From assembly GCA_964342465.1 (NCBI GenBank), contig CAYFFQ010000013.1, positions 1 through 61,283 of the forward strand: a stretch of DNA of 61,283 nucleotides, written 5' to 3'. This DNA comes from MGIIb-Q1 sp964342465. GTDB taxonomy: Archaea; Thermoplasmatota; Poseidoniia; Poseidoniales; Thalassarchaeaceae. The number at the start of each line of letters is the position of its first letter. Within the stretch, counting starts at the first letter, position 1. Shown one piece after another: positions 1 to 8,939 of the stretch. The notes below the pieces were generated by a model, which was not told where the DNA came from, ran no database searches, and saw nothing but the letters and a program-made list of their open reading frames with translations. Both the position numbers and the translations under genes were made by a program.

Positions 1-76
1 CCAAGAGTGGCGGCCCACCCAAGAGTGGCGGCCCACCCAAGAGTGGCGGCCCACCCAAGAGTGGCGGCCCACCGAA
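1..76. repeat. 18-bp tandem repeat (CCAAGAGTGGCGGCCCAC)
   Basis: Four near-perfect copies of an 18-bp unit start at the first base, followed by diverged copies (CGAAGAGAGGTGGCCCAC). The period is a multiple of three, so one frame stays open, but its product (repeated AAHPRV) looks like translated repeat and no gene is called. It lies downstream of the LysE-type gene, which is read leftwards. The rest of 77-250 shows nothing recognisable. The array runs off the window edge, so its full length is unknown. Confidence 0.9.
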
Positions 77-249
77 GAGAGGTGGCCCACCGAGCGGGCC
101 GAGAAAGCGTAGCGGCCCCCCGCGATGATTTCCACAACCCCCCCTCGTTCGTGGCAATTGTGGTGCTGATGACGAACCACCGAGAGAGCATCATAGAATC
201 TGTGAACGCGAACCACGCGAAAACTCCCCCCTATCTCGTAATTGGGAGG

Positions 250-290
250 TCGTGAGTGAGTGAGTGAATGAGTGAGTGAGTGAGTGGCGG
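250..290. repeat. (GTGA)n microsatellite
   Basis: About nine GTGA/GTGAAT tetranucleotides lie directly beyond the stop codon of the LysE-type gene. This is a simple sequence repeat of the kind prone to slippage. It is outside coding sequence, so it should not cause phase variation of the protein. Confidence 0.9.
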
Positions 291-298
291 TCAATCCT

Positions 299-937
299 TC
301 ACAAGAGATGTTTGGAGAAAATCGCCAGAGCCAAGGCCAGCAGGAGCGCCGCGACGATGATGTCGACGAGACGGCTTCTCTTCCTCAAACCTGCCAACAG
401 GTCAGTTCCAGAGAGTGCAACTGAGACGATGACATACCAAGAAGTGTCGATGATAAATGCGAGGCCAGCCAACACGATGCGGTCACCGAAGGGCATCCCG
501 GCCGAGACGAATTGGCTGAAAATAGCGGTTAGAAAGACGAAGATCTTCGGGTTGAGAAATGCTATGAGGAACCCCTCCACAAACCCTTCTCTCGTTCTTG
601 CCTGATATACATCGACCTCACCCTTTCTATGTTTTTTCGCATCTCCTCGAGGTGTGCGGAGCATGGCGATGGCGAGCCAAACAAGGAAACAACCACCTGC
701 GAGTTCTAGAAAGGTGGAGAGGGTGTCGCCGCCAGATTTGAACAGAGCGATTCCGCTGATTGCCAGCATGGCATAGATACCGAATCCGATTCCATGTCCG
801 AGCGAGCAGGCGACACCACGCGAGCGACCTCCTGCGATGGTGTTTCGAAGAACGACTGCGAGGCTCGGACCGGGTGATATGGCCCCACCAGCCAGCACCA
901 GCGCCACCGGCAGAAGCGTGCTCAATTCAACAGACAT
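299..937 (-). CDS. LysE/RhtB-family amino acid exporter
   Basis: This 212-residue polytopic membrane protein has the layout of the LysE/RhtB family, which exports amino acids such as lysine, threonine or homoserine by proton antiport. The N-terminal helix is followed by the family signature GGAISPGPSLAVVLRNT at about residues 17-33. Further hydrophobic segments follow, with a loop rich in Arg and Lys near residue 100 and two terminal helices. Family members are usually 200-220 residues, so it appears complete. It stands alone upstream of the sucDC pair, and its stop lies beside the GTGA microsatellite. The substrate cannot be read from the sequence. Confidence 0.9.
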   Translation of the reverse strand: MSVELSTLLPVALVLAGGAISPGPSLAVVLRNTIAGGRSRGVACSLGHGIGFGIYAMLAISGIALFKSGGDTLSTFLELAGGCFLVWLAIAMLRTPRGDAKKHRKGEVDVYQARTREGFVEGFLIAFLNPKIFVFLTAIFSQFVSAGMPFGDRIVLAGLAFIIDTSWYVIVSVALSGTDLLAGLRKRSRLVDIIVAALLLALALAIFSKHLL

Positions 938-1031
938 TGTGGTGTGAGAGACACCTCTTTGCCATCAATTCATCTGTCAATATACCGCCGAATGAGGGTA
1001 AAATCCGTCAGTCCCCCAATTTCGGAGATGG

Positions 1032-1955
1032 TCAGCGAAGGCCGGCGTCAGTGAGTGATTTCAGCAGGACTGCCCCGATTTCGCTTGGGTCATTGGCACA
1101 ACGGATTCCAGCCGCCTCCATGGCAGCCACCTTCTCAGCGGCAGTCCCTTTGCCGCCGCTGATGATGGCTCCGGCGTGACCCATTCTCTTTCCCGGTGGA
1201 GCCGTCATGCCGGCGACGAATCCGACCACAGGCTTGCTCATGTTGCCAGCGACCCAAGCCGCTGCCTCTTCTTCAGCCGAGCCACCGATTTCACCTATCA
1301 TCACCACTGCAGCAGTCTGCGGGTCAGCCTCGAATGCTTCCAAGCAGTCGATGAATCCGGTTCCGTTCACTGGGTCTCCGCCTATGCCTACACAAGTTGA
1401 CTGCCCTTCGCCGATGCTCATCGTCTGGGCTACGGCCTCATAAGTCAGAGTACCTGATTTTGAGACCACACCTATTCTTCCTTTTGCATGGATGTGGCCC
1501 GGCATGATACCTATCTTGGCTCCACCCTCATCTCCTGGTGTGATGATACCTGGGCAGTTTGGTCCGATCAAACGGACACCCTCAGTCGCCCTCACATGAG
1601 CGGTCGCTCTGACCATGTCGAGGGTAGGGATGCCCTCGGTGATACAGACGATGACTCCGCTCCCCTTCACTGTGGAAAAGGCGTCAGCAGCCTCGATTAT
1701 CGCAGCTCCAGCGAAGCGAGGCGGGACGTAGATGACCGATGCATCAGCATCGCTCGCTTTGATGGCTTCCTGCATGGTGTTCCAGACTGGCACTTCCCGC
1801 ACGGAGAGGTTGACCGTCTGCCCACCTTTGCCCGGAGTCACCCCTCCGACTACATCAGCACCATATTCAGCAGAGCGGGTGGCGTGAAACAGCCCCTGTT
1901 TTCCGGTGATTCCCTGTACCAGAATCTTTGCGTCAGCCTCAATCCATATCGCCAT
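1032..1955 (-). CDS. sucD: Succinyl-CoA synthetase alpha subunit
   Basis: This is the 307-residue alpha subunit of the TCA-cycle enzyme that interconverts succinyl-CoA and succinate with formation of a nucleoside triphosphate. The N-terminal CoA-binding Rossmann domain contains ITGKQGLFHA. GPNCPGIITPG lies mid-protein. The C-terminal ligase domain holds GHAGAIISGGKGTA, whose histidine is the phosphorylated active-site residue of the family. The start codon directly abuts the stop of sucC (TGAATG), so the two are almost certainly cotranscribed and translationally coupled. The length is normal. Confidence 0.97.
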   Translation of the reverse strand: MAIWIEADAKILVQGITGKQGLFHATRSAEYGADVVGGVTPGKGGQTVNLSVREVPVWNTMQEAIKASDADASVIYVPPRFAGAAIIEAADAFSTVKGSGVIVCITEGIPTLDMVRATAHVRATEGVRLIGPNCPGIITPGDEGGAKIGIMPGHIHAKGRIGVVSKSGTLTYEAVAQTMSIGEGQSTCVGIGGDPVNGTGFIDCLEAFEADPQTAAVVMIGEIGGSAEEEAAAWVAGNMSKPVVGFVAGMTAPPGKRMGHAGAIISGGKGTAAEKVAAMEAAGIRCANDPSEIGAVLLKSLTDAGLR

Positions 1956-3164
1956 TCAAGCACCACCTCCGATGAGTGTGACTATTTTTTCGGCACCCTC
2001 GGAGAGAGTTTCTACGGAATGGACGTTGAGTTCACTCGCGGCGATGATTTTTCTTCCCTGTTCGAAGTTCGTGCCCACCAATCGAACAACCAGTGGGACA
2101 TCTATGCCGAGCGCCTCGGTTGCCGCAATAACTCCTCTTGCGATGATGTCACAGCGCATGATGCCTCCAAATATGTTGATGAGAATACCCTTCACATTCG
2201 GGTCCTCAAGAATTATTGAGAAGGCGGTCTTGACCTGCTCTTCATCAGCCCCCCCGCCGACATCGAGAAAGTTCGCAGGCTCGCCCCCGTAGAGTTTGAT
2301 GACATCCATTGTCGCCATCGCCAGTCCAGCTCCGTTTACCAGACAGCCGATGTTTCCATCCAATTTGACGTATGACAATCCCGCTTCCTTGGCGCGAATC
2401 TCAGTGTCTTCCTCTTCCGAGAGGTCGCGCAAGGCCATGATGTCCGGATGCCTGAAGAGGGCGTTTTCATCGAAACTCACCTTGGCATCGAGAAGCACCA
2501 TGGTATTCTCTTCCGTGCGCACGAGTGGGTTAATCTCGACCATCGAGCAGTCCTTCTCCACGAACAGGGAGTAGAGCCGGACGAGCATCTCCACAAATGA
2601 TTCTCCCGCCCTCCCCGTGAGTCCGAGAGACTTTCCGAGCCCCTCCGCCTGCGCCTCGGTCAGGCCGGTTGAGATATCGATGTGAATTTTGTGAATTGCT
2701 TCGGGGTTCGACTCCGCCACCTCCTCGATATCCATTCCGCCCTCAGTCGAGGCCATAATCAGCGGTTTCTTCTCCTCTCTGTCGATGAGAATTGCGAGAT
2801 AGTATTCATGGGCGATGTTACAGCCAGCCTCGACATAGAGATTGTTGACGATTTTTCCGCCTTCGCCAGTCTGTTTGGTGACAAGGCGGTTGCCAATGAT
2901 GTTGGTGGCATATTCCTCAACCTCTTCATGTGAGAAGGCAATCTTGACTCCACCTTGCATCACCTCTTCACCAGTGTTGGAGTCATACAGAGTACCTTTT
3001 CCGCGGCCCCCGGCATGAATCTGACTCTTGACGGCGACTACTTTGCTGCCCAACTCATCGTAGGCGGCGACCGCCTGCTCGCAGTCAATACAGTGAACTC
3101 CGGCACCAACCGGAAGTCCTGCATCTCGGAACAGCGCCTTGGCCTGATACTCATGTATGTTCAT
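1956..3164 (-). CDS. sucC: Succinyl-CoA synthetase beta subunit (ADP/GDP-forming)
   Basis: This is the 402-residue beta subunit partner of SucD. The N-terminus MNIHEYQAKALFRDAGLPVG is diagnostic and begins the ATP-grasp nucleotide-binding domain. The C-terminal CoA-ligase part contains the phosphate-binding stretch LVNGAGLAMATMD and the segment KGILINIFGGIMRCD. The start is preceded by a good ribosome site (GAGGTGAT), supporting this ATG. It is first in the sucC-sucD operon. The upstream region carries three 46-bp tandem repeats that may overlap its promoter. Confidence 0.97.
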   Translation of the reverse strand: MNIHEYQAKALFRDAGLPVGAGVHCIDCEQAVAAYDELGSKVVAVKSQIHAGGRGKGTLYDSNTGEEVMQGGVKIAFSHEEVEEYATNIIGNRLVTKQTGEGGKIVNNLYVEAGCNIAHEYYLAILIDREEKKPLIMASTEGGMDIEEVAESNPEAIHKIHIDISTGLTEAQAEGLGKSLGLTGRAGESFVEMLVRLYSLFVEKDCSMVEINPLVRTEENTMVLLDAKVSFDENALFRHPDIMALRDLSEEEDTEIRAKEAGLSYVKLDGNIGCLVNGAGLAMATMDVIKLYGGEPANFLDVGGGADEEQVKTAFSIILEDPNVKGILINIFGGIMRCDIIARGVIAATEALGIDVPLVVRLVGTNFEQGRKIIAASELNVHSVETLSEGAEKIVTLIGGGA

Positions 3165-3239
3165 CCCATCACCTCAGTGGCTTGCCCCACCTGAAGCCCG
3201 TCTTTGAACCATTCCACCATGAGAGTTCGCTATTCATCC

Positions 3240-3377
3240 ATGAAGGAGTTGGAGGATAATGGAGACAAGAGTCGGTTAAGCATCAATGAAGGAGTTGGAA
3301 GATAATGGGGACAAAAGTCGGTTAAGCATCAATGAACGAGTTTGCAGATAATGAAGGTACGAGTCGGTTGATCAATC
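3240..3377. repeat. 46-bp tandem repeat, three copies
   Basis: Copies begin at 3240, 3286 and 3332, with the core ATGAAGGAGTTGGAGGATAA and a tail GTCGGTTAAGCATCA. The third copy is the most diverged. The array lies between the sucC start and the 3' end of the nucleotidyltransferase gene, both on the minus strand. It could therefore overlap sucC regulatory sequence or be a by-product of slippage. No strong hairpin was seen in the unit. Confidence 0.85.
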
Positions 3378-3408
3378 ATGGATATAATCGAAGTAGGGGT
3401 GAAACTCC

Positions 3409-4419
3409 TCATTCAGAGGGTGGGAAGGTACCCCCGATTTGCCGATGTCCAACCGGAACTTCCGCACCATAATCGACAACGACGCCAACTAGGTCCGCAC
3501 CTGCACCGATGTGCGAACCCCTGCCGATGAGGCAGTTGAGCACAGAGGAACACTCGCCCACAAACACTCCGTCAAGTAGTGCAGAATTGGTGACGGTTGC
3601 GCCTGAACAGATTTCAGAGTCGCAACCTACGGAGCTGTGGAGAATTTCCCCTCCATCTATGACACCTCCCCCCAGCCATGAAGAATAACCAGTCCCTCCT
3701 TTGCCACCGCTTGACCACCTCTCACCGTCTAGACAGACCTGCATCCCCTCCAACCATGAAGGTGGCGTTCCAGCATCTACGAAGTGACCTGTGAAGGCGA
3801 ATCCGTTGAGGAGGCCCTCAGCAGCAATCGGTGTGTAGACATCCCTCTCCATACTGTGCCTCCCTTCCGGCATTCTCTCAAAGATTTCTGGCTCGAGGAT
3901 GTAGCAGCCAGCGTTAATCATGTTACTCACGGCTTCTTCCGGCGGAGGTTTTTCTTGGAAAGTGTATATCTTTCCATCTTCACGAAATCCGCACACCCCG
4001 AACCGAGATGGGTCTTCAACTTCCCACATGGAGATTGTCGCCAAACCCCCCTGAGAGTGGTGAAACCTGAGCATCTCCTCTACCGGCACACTGGAGAGCA
4101 GGTCACCGTTCATCACGCAGAATGTCTCATTTCGCAGATGGCTACGACAATTTGCAATCGCCCCGCCGGTGCCAAGTGGTTCCGTCTCCTCCACGATTGT
4201 CACTCGGTAGGGTAGGTCAAGTGAAGCAAAGTGGGTTCGCATCTCTTCGATTTTATAGCCGGCAGCGAGAATCACCTCGTCCACGAGCGATTCTGGAAGT
4301 GCCTCGACGACTCGCTCCAGCAGAGTCTTGTCAAGCATAGGAAGTAGAGGTTTGGCAACATGGTTGGTCCACGGCCGGAGCCGTGTCCCGAATCCACCTG
4401 CCAAGACGATGACCTGCAT
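3409..4419 (-). CDS. Sugar-phosphate nucleotidyltransferase with left-handed beta-helix tail
   Basis: This enzyme transfers a nucleotide to a sugar-1-phosphate to make an NDP-sugar for glycan synthesis. The N-terminus MQVIVLAGGFGTRLRPWT holds the GG.GTRL.P nucleotide-binding signature. KPLLPMLDKT follows, and FCVMNGDLL carries the metal-binding aspartate. The last 90 or so residues have hexapeptide-repeat character. I chose the start at 4419, not 39 bases further upstream, because a GGGTGAG site lies just before it and homologues begin at this motif. The likely activity is mannose-1-phosphate guanylyltransferase or glucose-1-phosphate thymidylyl/uridylyltransferase; the sequence does not decide which. 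Confidence 0.9.
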   Translation of the reverse strand: MQVIVLAGGFGTRLRPWTNHVAKPLLPMLDKTLLERVVEALPESLVDEVILAAGYKIEEMRTHFASLDLPYRVTIVEETEPLGTGGAIANCRSHLRNETFCVMNGDLLSSVPVEEMLRFHHSQGGLATISMWEVEDPSRFGVCGFREDGKIYTFQEKPPPEEAVSNMINAGCYILEPEIFERMPEGRHSMERDVYTPIAAEGLLNGFAFTGHFVDAGTPPSWLEGMQVCLDGERWSSGGKGGTGYSSWLGGGVIDGGEILHSSVGCDSEICSGATVTNSALLDGVFVGECSSVLNCLIGRGSHIGAGADLVGVVVDYGAEVPVGHRQIGGTFPPSE

Positions 4420-4497
4420 GCTCACCCTCGTCTCACCGGCTGCGCCTTTGCTCTTCAATTAATTCCCAAGTATCGCGAACCGTGAAAATAGCCAGAA

Positions 4498-5166
4498 TCA
4501 GAGTTCTGATACTAGGTCTGCCAATACCTCAGCGACATCTTTCGCCTTGGTTACACCGCTGGCGAGTAGGACACCTTCTGTTCCGAGTTGAATTGCTGCA
4601 GCCACGTCGGCACCGTTCTTCACTCCCGCTCCGCACAGCACACGAACGGCGGGATTGACCAACTTCACGGTTTCAGCGGTACCACGGACGACTTCGGGGT
4701 CGGCGGTGGTGACTGAGATGTCGCCGCCGATGAGTTCCGGCGGCTCGACGGCTATCATTTCCGGATTGAGTGCTGCAAGCGCCTTCGCTTCGTCGATATC
4801 GGCTGCGCAGGCGCAGACGGGAAACCCCTCTGGCAACATTGAGAGAAGGTCCCTAACATGGTTGAGGGATACCTTGTGTTCCGCGTGGTTGATGATAGTT
4901 CCCACCGCCCCCCTCGCTTGCGCGGTCTCGGGGTGCAACCAACCTGTATTGGAGCCGAATCCGATTGGGTCCAAGTGTTGCGTCCACACCCGTAGTGAGG
5001 GTGCGGCCGCTTTGACTGCGGCGAGGTCGAAAGCGGAAACGACTGCCACAAAGTCGGCGGCATCAGTCACCGCATCTGCCTCTGCCATCGCCCGCGCCAA
5101 ACCCTCGGCACAATCGGCGTGGGCGGTCTCGTAGGTCTTGAAGTTGACAACTATGAGTGGTTTCAT
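4498..5166 (-). CDS. tpiA: Triosephosphate isomerase (archaeal type)
   Basis: This 222-residue enzyme interconverts dihydroxyacetone phosphate and glyceraldehyde-3-phosphate. The short length is typical of archaeal TIMs. Visible marks are MKPLIVVNFKTYE at the start (catalytic Lys in NFKTY), the general-base region AVEPPELIGGD, and the phosphate loop CGAGVKNGADV followed by GTEGVLLASGV. The start at 5166 is preferred because GGGGGGAGTG precedes it; a longer frame adds nine residues without support. It is co-oriented with the nucleotidyltransferase 78 bases downstream. Confidence 0.96.
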   Translation of the reverse strand: MKPLIVVNFKTYETAHADCAEGLARAMAEADAVTDAADFVAVVSAFDLAAVKAAAPSLRVWTQHLDPIGFGSNTGWLHPETAQARGAVGTIINHAEHKVSLNHVRDLLSMLPEGFPVCACAADIDEAKALAALNPEMIAVEPPELIGGDISVTTADPEVVRGTAETVKLVNPAVRVLCGAGVKNGADVAAAIQLGTEGVLLASGVTKAKDVAEVLADLVSEL

Positions 5167-5380
5167 CACTCCCCCCCACAAGCAATCCACCATTCAACTT
5201 TCCCCGTCAGGTAAATACGAAGTTCCCTCCGGTGATGTCGCCGTTCTTTTCCTACATGGTGAAACCACTGCCCGACCCAGCCTGATACCTCTCTCGCCCC
5301 AGTATGACGCTAGGCGAAGTGGGTGAGGCGATAGCCACATCCCATCTGAGGCGAGAGAGGGTGGACGACAGTCACGAGGT

Positions 5381-5546
5381 CACTTGGGACAGGTATTGGG
5401 ATAGCCGCAATATGATGGCGGAAAGAGAAATGCTAGGCGGGCGCGTTCACTTGGAGCAGTTGTCGCGATAGCCACAATATAATGGCGGAAAGAGAAATGC
5501 TAGGCGGGCGCGTTCACTTGGAACAGGTATCACGATAGCCGCATTC
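5381..5546. repeat. 67-bp tandem repeat containing the 3' end of the Cas4-like gene
   Basis: Units begin at 5381, 5448 and 5515, exactly 67 bp apart. The right-hand unit is the real 3' end of the minus-strand PD-(D/E)XK gene. The two downstream units each repeat its last codons, reading CGYRDNCSK-stop and, more diverged, CGYPNTCPK-stop. The intervening part (GAGAAATGCTAGGCGGGCGC) is well conserved. The duplication therefore starts inside the coding sequence and crosses the stop codon. The remainder of 5167-5380 holds no gene that I can support. Confidence 0.9.
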
Positions 5547-6380
5547 ATTGCACAAGCGTCTGTTCACTGCGCTCGGCAACCTCTCAACTTCCACTGATTC
5601 GGGGTCGCTTCGGTGGGTGAAGCGCAACTCGTTCAAGTCGTGGGCCAACATCGCTCGCGACGCATCCAGCCAGACGGCGCAACCTCGGCAGGACCAATCA
5701 AGCCATCTCGTTGACTGCCAGCCGATTCTGTGGACCACGAATCTTTCAGGGTCGCTTGGCAGCGAATGTTCTGAAATCGCCCACTTCAGAAGCAATCCGA
5801 GTTCGAGTTGCTGCTGCTCTGTCGGCACTCTTCTGCCAATCTGGGTGGCGATACGAACAAGATGCCATTCTTCACCGATTCGCGCCACAAGGTCAGGAAC
5901 AACATACACACGGCAGTTGCCAACCCAATGGGGGGCCAACCTATCCAACGGGAACCATTCATCGACGTCATCCCCCGAAAGGTCACCCAACAGCGGAGCC
6001 TTTGCGAGGGAGACAAGTCTCCTGACACCATCAGCAATTCCGACACTGAGATTCTCATCGTCTGGATTCACCCCCTGTTCAGTCAAATTGTTGCGGACGA
6101 GGGCGGTCATCTGCACCTTGAGGCTGTGTGGCGATACCACTTCGCCACAGTATTGGGTCGCCAGCCAATTCTTGATTGAAGAAGAGATGGCGCGAAAAAA
6201 GAGGTCGGATTTCTTCCTCCTTGCACCGAGCCGCCACGCCTCAGCGGCTCGCGAGTCGCCGTTTCGGTGGCCACCAGGCCAACCGCCGCGGCCGACCACA
6301 TGGAAGTGGACGTATCGGCGTGGGCATTCATTCAGCATCTTCATTCGGCTCGGGCTCCAGATTATTGATTTGTTCAACAT
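5514..6380 (-). CDS. PD-(D/E)XK superfamily protein, Cas4/AddB-like, with Fe-S cysteines
   Basis: The protein has 288 residues. Near the N-terminus IIWSPSRMKMLNECPRRY is the classic opening of RecB/Cas4-type nucleases, with the first cluster cysteine. The C-terminus CNECGYRDTC gives Cys-x2-Cys-x5-Cys, the spacing of the 4Fe-4S clasp in AddB and Cas4. The expected core is around VVPDLVARIGEEWHLVRIAT. The first Asp is present, but the usual (D/E)xK after it reads RIAT, so the nuclease site may be degenerate. No CRISPR array or other cas gene is present, so this is not evidence of CRISPR. The start at 6380 is chosen because homology begins just inside it. Its 3' end is triplicated in the adjacent repeat. 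Confidence 0.75.
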   Translation of the reverse strand: MLNKSIIWSPSRMKMLNECPRRYVHFHVVGRGGWPGGHRNGDSRAAEAWRLGARRKKSDLFFRAISSSIKNWLATQYCGEVVSPHSLKVQMTALVRNNLTEQGVNPDDENLSVGIADGVRRLVSLAKAPLLGDLSGDDVDEWFPLDRLAPHWVGNCRVYVVPDLVARIGEEWHLVRIATQIGRRVPTEQQQLELGLLLKWAISEHSLPSDPERFVVHRIGWQSTRWLDWSCRGCAVWLDASRAMLAHDLNELRFTHRSDPESVEVERLPSAVNRRLCNECGYRDTCSK

Positions 6381-6523
6381 GGATGAGGTATGCGAGAATC
6401 CAAGGTTCTTAGTAATAACCCGCATTAGGGAAAAGAGGGTCACGATGGCGTGAGAGAAGTCTAACGGGCCTCAGTTGACAGTCACCTGTGCAAGCAAAAT
6501 TGACGTCAGAAGTTTTCCCATTT

Positions 6524-8908
6524 CTATTTGAAGAGATTGAAGATGGGTCCCGCTACCAACCAGACAGCAATCCACAGACCCATCCCACCGAGTAGCACCC
6601 CCCACAATCGTGGTGCATCCTTTTGACCCATCCTTCCGATACCCCGTGAAAATGGACCACCGGCAGCAGCGACGACCCGCAGAATCAGAACCACCAACCC
6701 AGCCACTAGACAGTATCCCAACAAAACCAACGGCGCTAGGGCCAAACCGGTGAGTGAAGTGGTGGCGATGGCTGAAACCCCCTGTGAAATCAGCAGTGGC
6801 CGTGTCAACCAAGCCAGCCATGCGAGCCAATGTCCGAGGGATACATCGCGAGCAAAGTCGGGGAACTTGCGCCACTTCCTGAACGATTCGGGCAGACGTG
6901 CGTAGACCCTCTGAGAGACAAACTCCAACTCGAAAACCCGTGCGTGGGTGATGAGTGAGATGCACTGCCAAACAAGCCATGCGACCAGTGCCAACTCTAT
7001 GAGTGGCCAGATGGGGGCGGCGACAGTTCCGAGGATAGCCACGGGAGTCGCCCATAGAAGAAATCCGAGTGCGGCGGCGAGGATTGTACCTCCGAGTCCA
7101 GCCCCCAACGGCAGGGCATCCTCCGGAACTTCACTCTGTCGGCGTGGGAGGGCGAGGAGTAGCAGTGGGAGGGCGGTGAACGCCGGTGCGACCATGTAGG
7201 TGAGGTCCAGCATCGACTGTGACGAACCACTTTTCGCATTATTGACTGCCTCAACAATCTGCATACTTGAGAGAGTACCGGGTGAGTGGGCCGAAATGAA
7301 TCCGGCCGAGTCGATGATGATGACTCCATCAGCGATTCCAGTCGGCAGTTGGCTGGCGACCTCTCCGTTGGATTCATCGATTAGGAGTGGCCATTGTCCG
7401 GCGAGGATTTCTGCATATTGGTCAATATCAATCGGCTGAATGCCGTCACCTGTCGCCAGTTGTGCGAAGGCGATGTCTTCCCCCAACCTGTCGCTGGCGT
7501 TATTGAAATCCCGCCTCTGCTGCTCGGCTGATGGCGAGCCGGCGGTAAAAACTCCGAGAACTACAGCATCATTTCCACTTAGCAGGTCGGAGAGACTTAC
7601 CGACCCCTGACCTGTGCTGGAGTGTTGTAGCAGATTGAAATGCGGTGCGGCGCCATCCTCTCGAATCGCTCCGGTCGCCACCTCGGGCAGCGCCGCCGCG
7701 GGAACGATGGTGGCGAGTGCCAGCAATAGCAGCGCCACCATCAGCGGCCAAGGCAGAAAAGAATCCTTCATTCTGAAGCCCAAATAGATGATGAAACTCA
7801 ACAGAGGGAAGATGAATGCTAACCAGCCGAAAGCCAGCAATCCCTCATCCTCTCCAGCCACTTCAAAGCGATAAATGACCAGGATGTGGTCCGAATCTTG
7901 CGAATCGCAATCCTCGTTGAAATCCCCGGCATCGAGAATGAAACAGGCATCGACCATGTATTTCCCTGGGTTGAGGGTATCGTTGGTCAACCACACGAAG
8001 GCGGTTCTGTTCCCCTCAACGGTCCTGCTCCCCTGTGGATTTTCAAAATGTTCAACATGTGTATCCTCGGCTGGTCTGGTGGGTATGTGCCGCGCTTCCC
8101 CCCAGTTGTCGAGTGGGCCGATGACATCGATGAACTGCCAGATGTAGTCATCGCCCCCGAACGGACTTATCGGTGTGAATTCCACATGTGCCAGTCCGTT
8201 CGCATCAGTCTTGACATTGAGTTCTGGTTGCAGAAACTCTCCTTCCAGAACTGCTCTCGTGGCGGTGTGGTAGGCATCCCAGTAGACTCTCCCCTGCTGT
8301 GAGAAGCAGAGATGGTTCGACTGAATGGTGAGGGAGATGGTGTCTCCAGTTGAGAAAATGATATCAGAATATGAGGCATTTACTCGGAATTCAACCGCCT
8401 TCTCCCAACTGTATTGCATTACCTTCGTTTCCGTTTCGACACCATCGATGACTGTGACGGGTCCTACATCCAACCATACTGTGAACGAGGTTCCACCGAC
8501 TCCCCCTGGTACACCTGATTCCAGCAGGCATCCGGCATTTTCAGTAATGAGTGATGCATAGACATACACCTCCGCATCACCACTCAAAACAACATTCTCC
8601 ACGGAAGGTGCGGATTCAACCTCGATTACGGTCTCCGAGCCTGTTGAGAAGGTTTTGAAATTTGGTTCACCTGTGAAATATGGGTATTCACGGTTGAGGT
8701 CGTAGGGGTTTTCTGCACCATCTGAGCCGTTGACGAAGAGGTTGTGTTTGAGGGGGAAGGTCCAGTTCTCTCCCGGGCCAGTGGCTACCCAGTTGGGACC
8801 TCCCTGTGCATCGGTAGTGTGGGGTGTGGAGATGGTGATGGTGACGACGAGAAGTGAGAGGGTGATGAACAGAATCATCGGGCGTGTCCGGCGCTGATGG
8901 ATACTCAT
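6524..8908 (-). CDS. Large secreted/membrane protein with thioredoxin-like segment
   Basis: The protein has about 794 residues and I do not recognise the whole. A signal segment (MILFITLSLLVVTITISTP) is followed by about 330 extracytoplasmic residues rich in beta-type sequence. Two hydrophobic segments come next, near LLAFGWLAFIFPLLSFIIYL and PLMVALLLLALATIVPAAAL. Then comes a roughly 150-residue domain (DAVVLGVFTAGSPSAEQQRRD...WPLLIDESNGEVA...IIIDSAGFI) resembling a thioredoxin-fold or redoxin domain without an obvious CxxC. The final 200 residues contain about six more membrane helices. The start at 8908 is preceded by GAGGTG. A role in envelope redox or cytochrome biogenesis is only a guess. 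Confidence 0.7.
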   Translation of the reverse strand: MSIHQRRTRPMILFITLSLLVVTITISTPHTTDAQGGPNWVATGPGENWTFPLKHNLFVNGSDGAENPYDLNREYPYFTGEPNFKTFSTGSETVIEVESAPSVENVVLSGDAEVYVYASLITENAGCLLESGVPGGVGGTSFTVWLDVGPVTVIDGVETETKVMQYSWEKAVEFRVNASYSDIIFSTGDTISLTIQSNHLCFSQQGRVYWDAYHTATRAVLEGEFLQPELNVKTDANGLAHVEFTPISPFGGDDYIWQFIDVIGPLDNWGEARHIPTRPAEDTHVEHFENPQGSRTVEGNRTAFVWLTNDTLNPGKYMVDACFILDAGDFNEDCDSQDSDHILVIYRFEVAGEDEGLLAFGWLAFIFPLLSFIIYLGFRMKDSFLPWPLMVALLLLALATIVPAAALPEVATGAIREDGAAPHFNLLQHSSTGQGSVSLSDLLSGNDAVVLGVFTAGSPSAEQQRRDFNNASDRLGEDIAFAQLATGDGIQPIDIDQYAEILAGQWPLLIDESNGEVASQLPTGIADGVIIIDSAGFISAHSPGTLSSMQIVEAVNNAKSGSSQSMLDLTYMVAPAFTALPLLLLALPRRQSEVPEDALPLGAGLGGTILAAALGFLLWATPVAILGTVAAPIWPLIELALVAWLVWQCISLITHARVFELEFVSQRVYARLPESFRKWRKFPDFARDVSLGHWLAWLAWLTRPLLISQGVSAIATTSLTGLALAPLVLLGYCLVAGLVVLILRVVAAAGGPFSRGIGRMGQKDAPRLWGVLLGGMGLWIAVWLVAGPIFNLFK

Positions 8909-8939
8909 CACCTCGGCCGTGGAGCGCTCCCTCTCTTCA

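Noticed and set aside
7..255. Open frame of 82 codons at the window start
   Set aside because: It is built from the 18-bp tandem repeat (AAHPRV units) and lacks any recognisable continuation.
5514..6380. cas4 as evidence for adaptation machinery
   Set aside because: The gene is isolated, its catalytic motif looks degenerate and no array is present. It is annotated only as a superfamily member.
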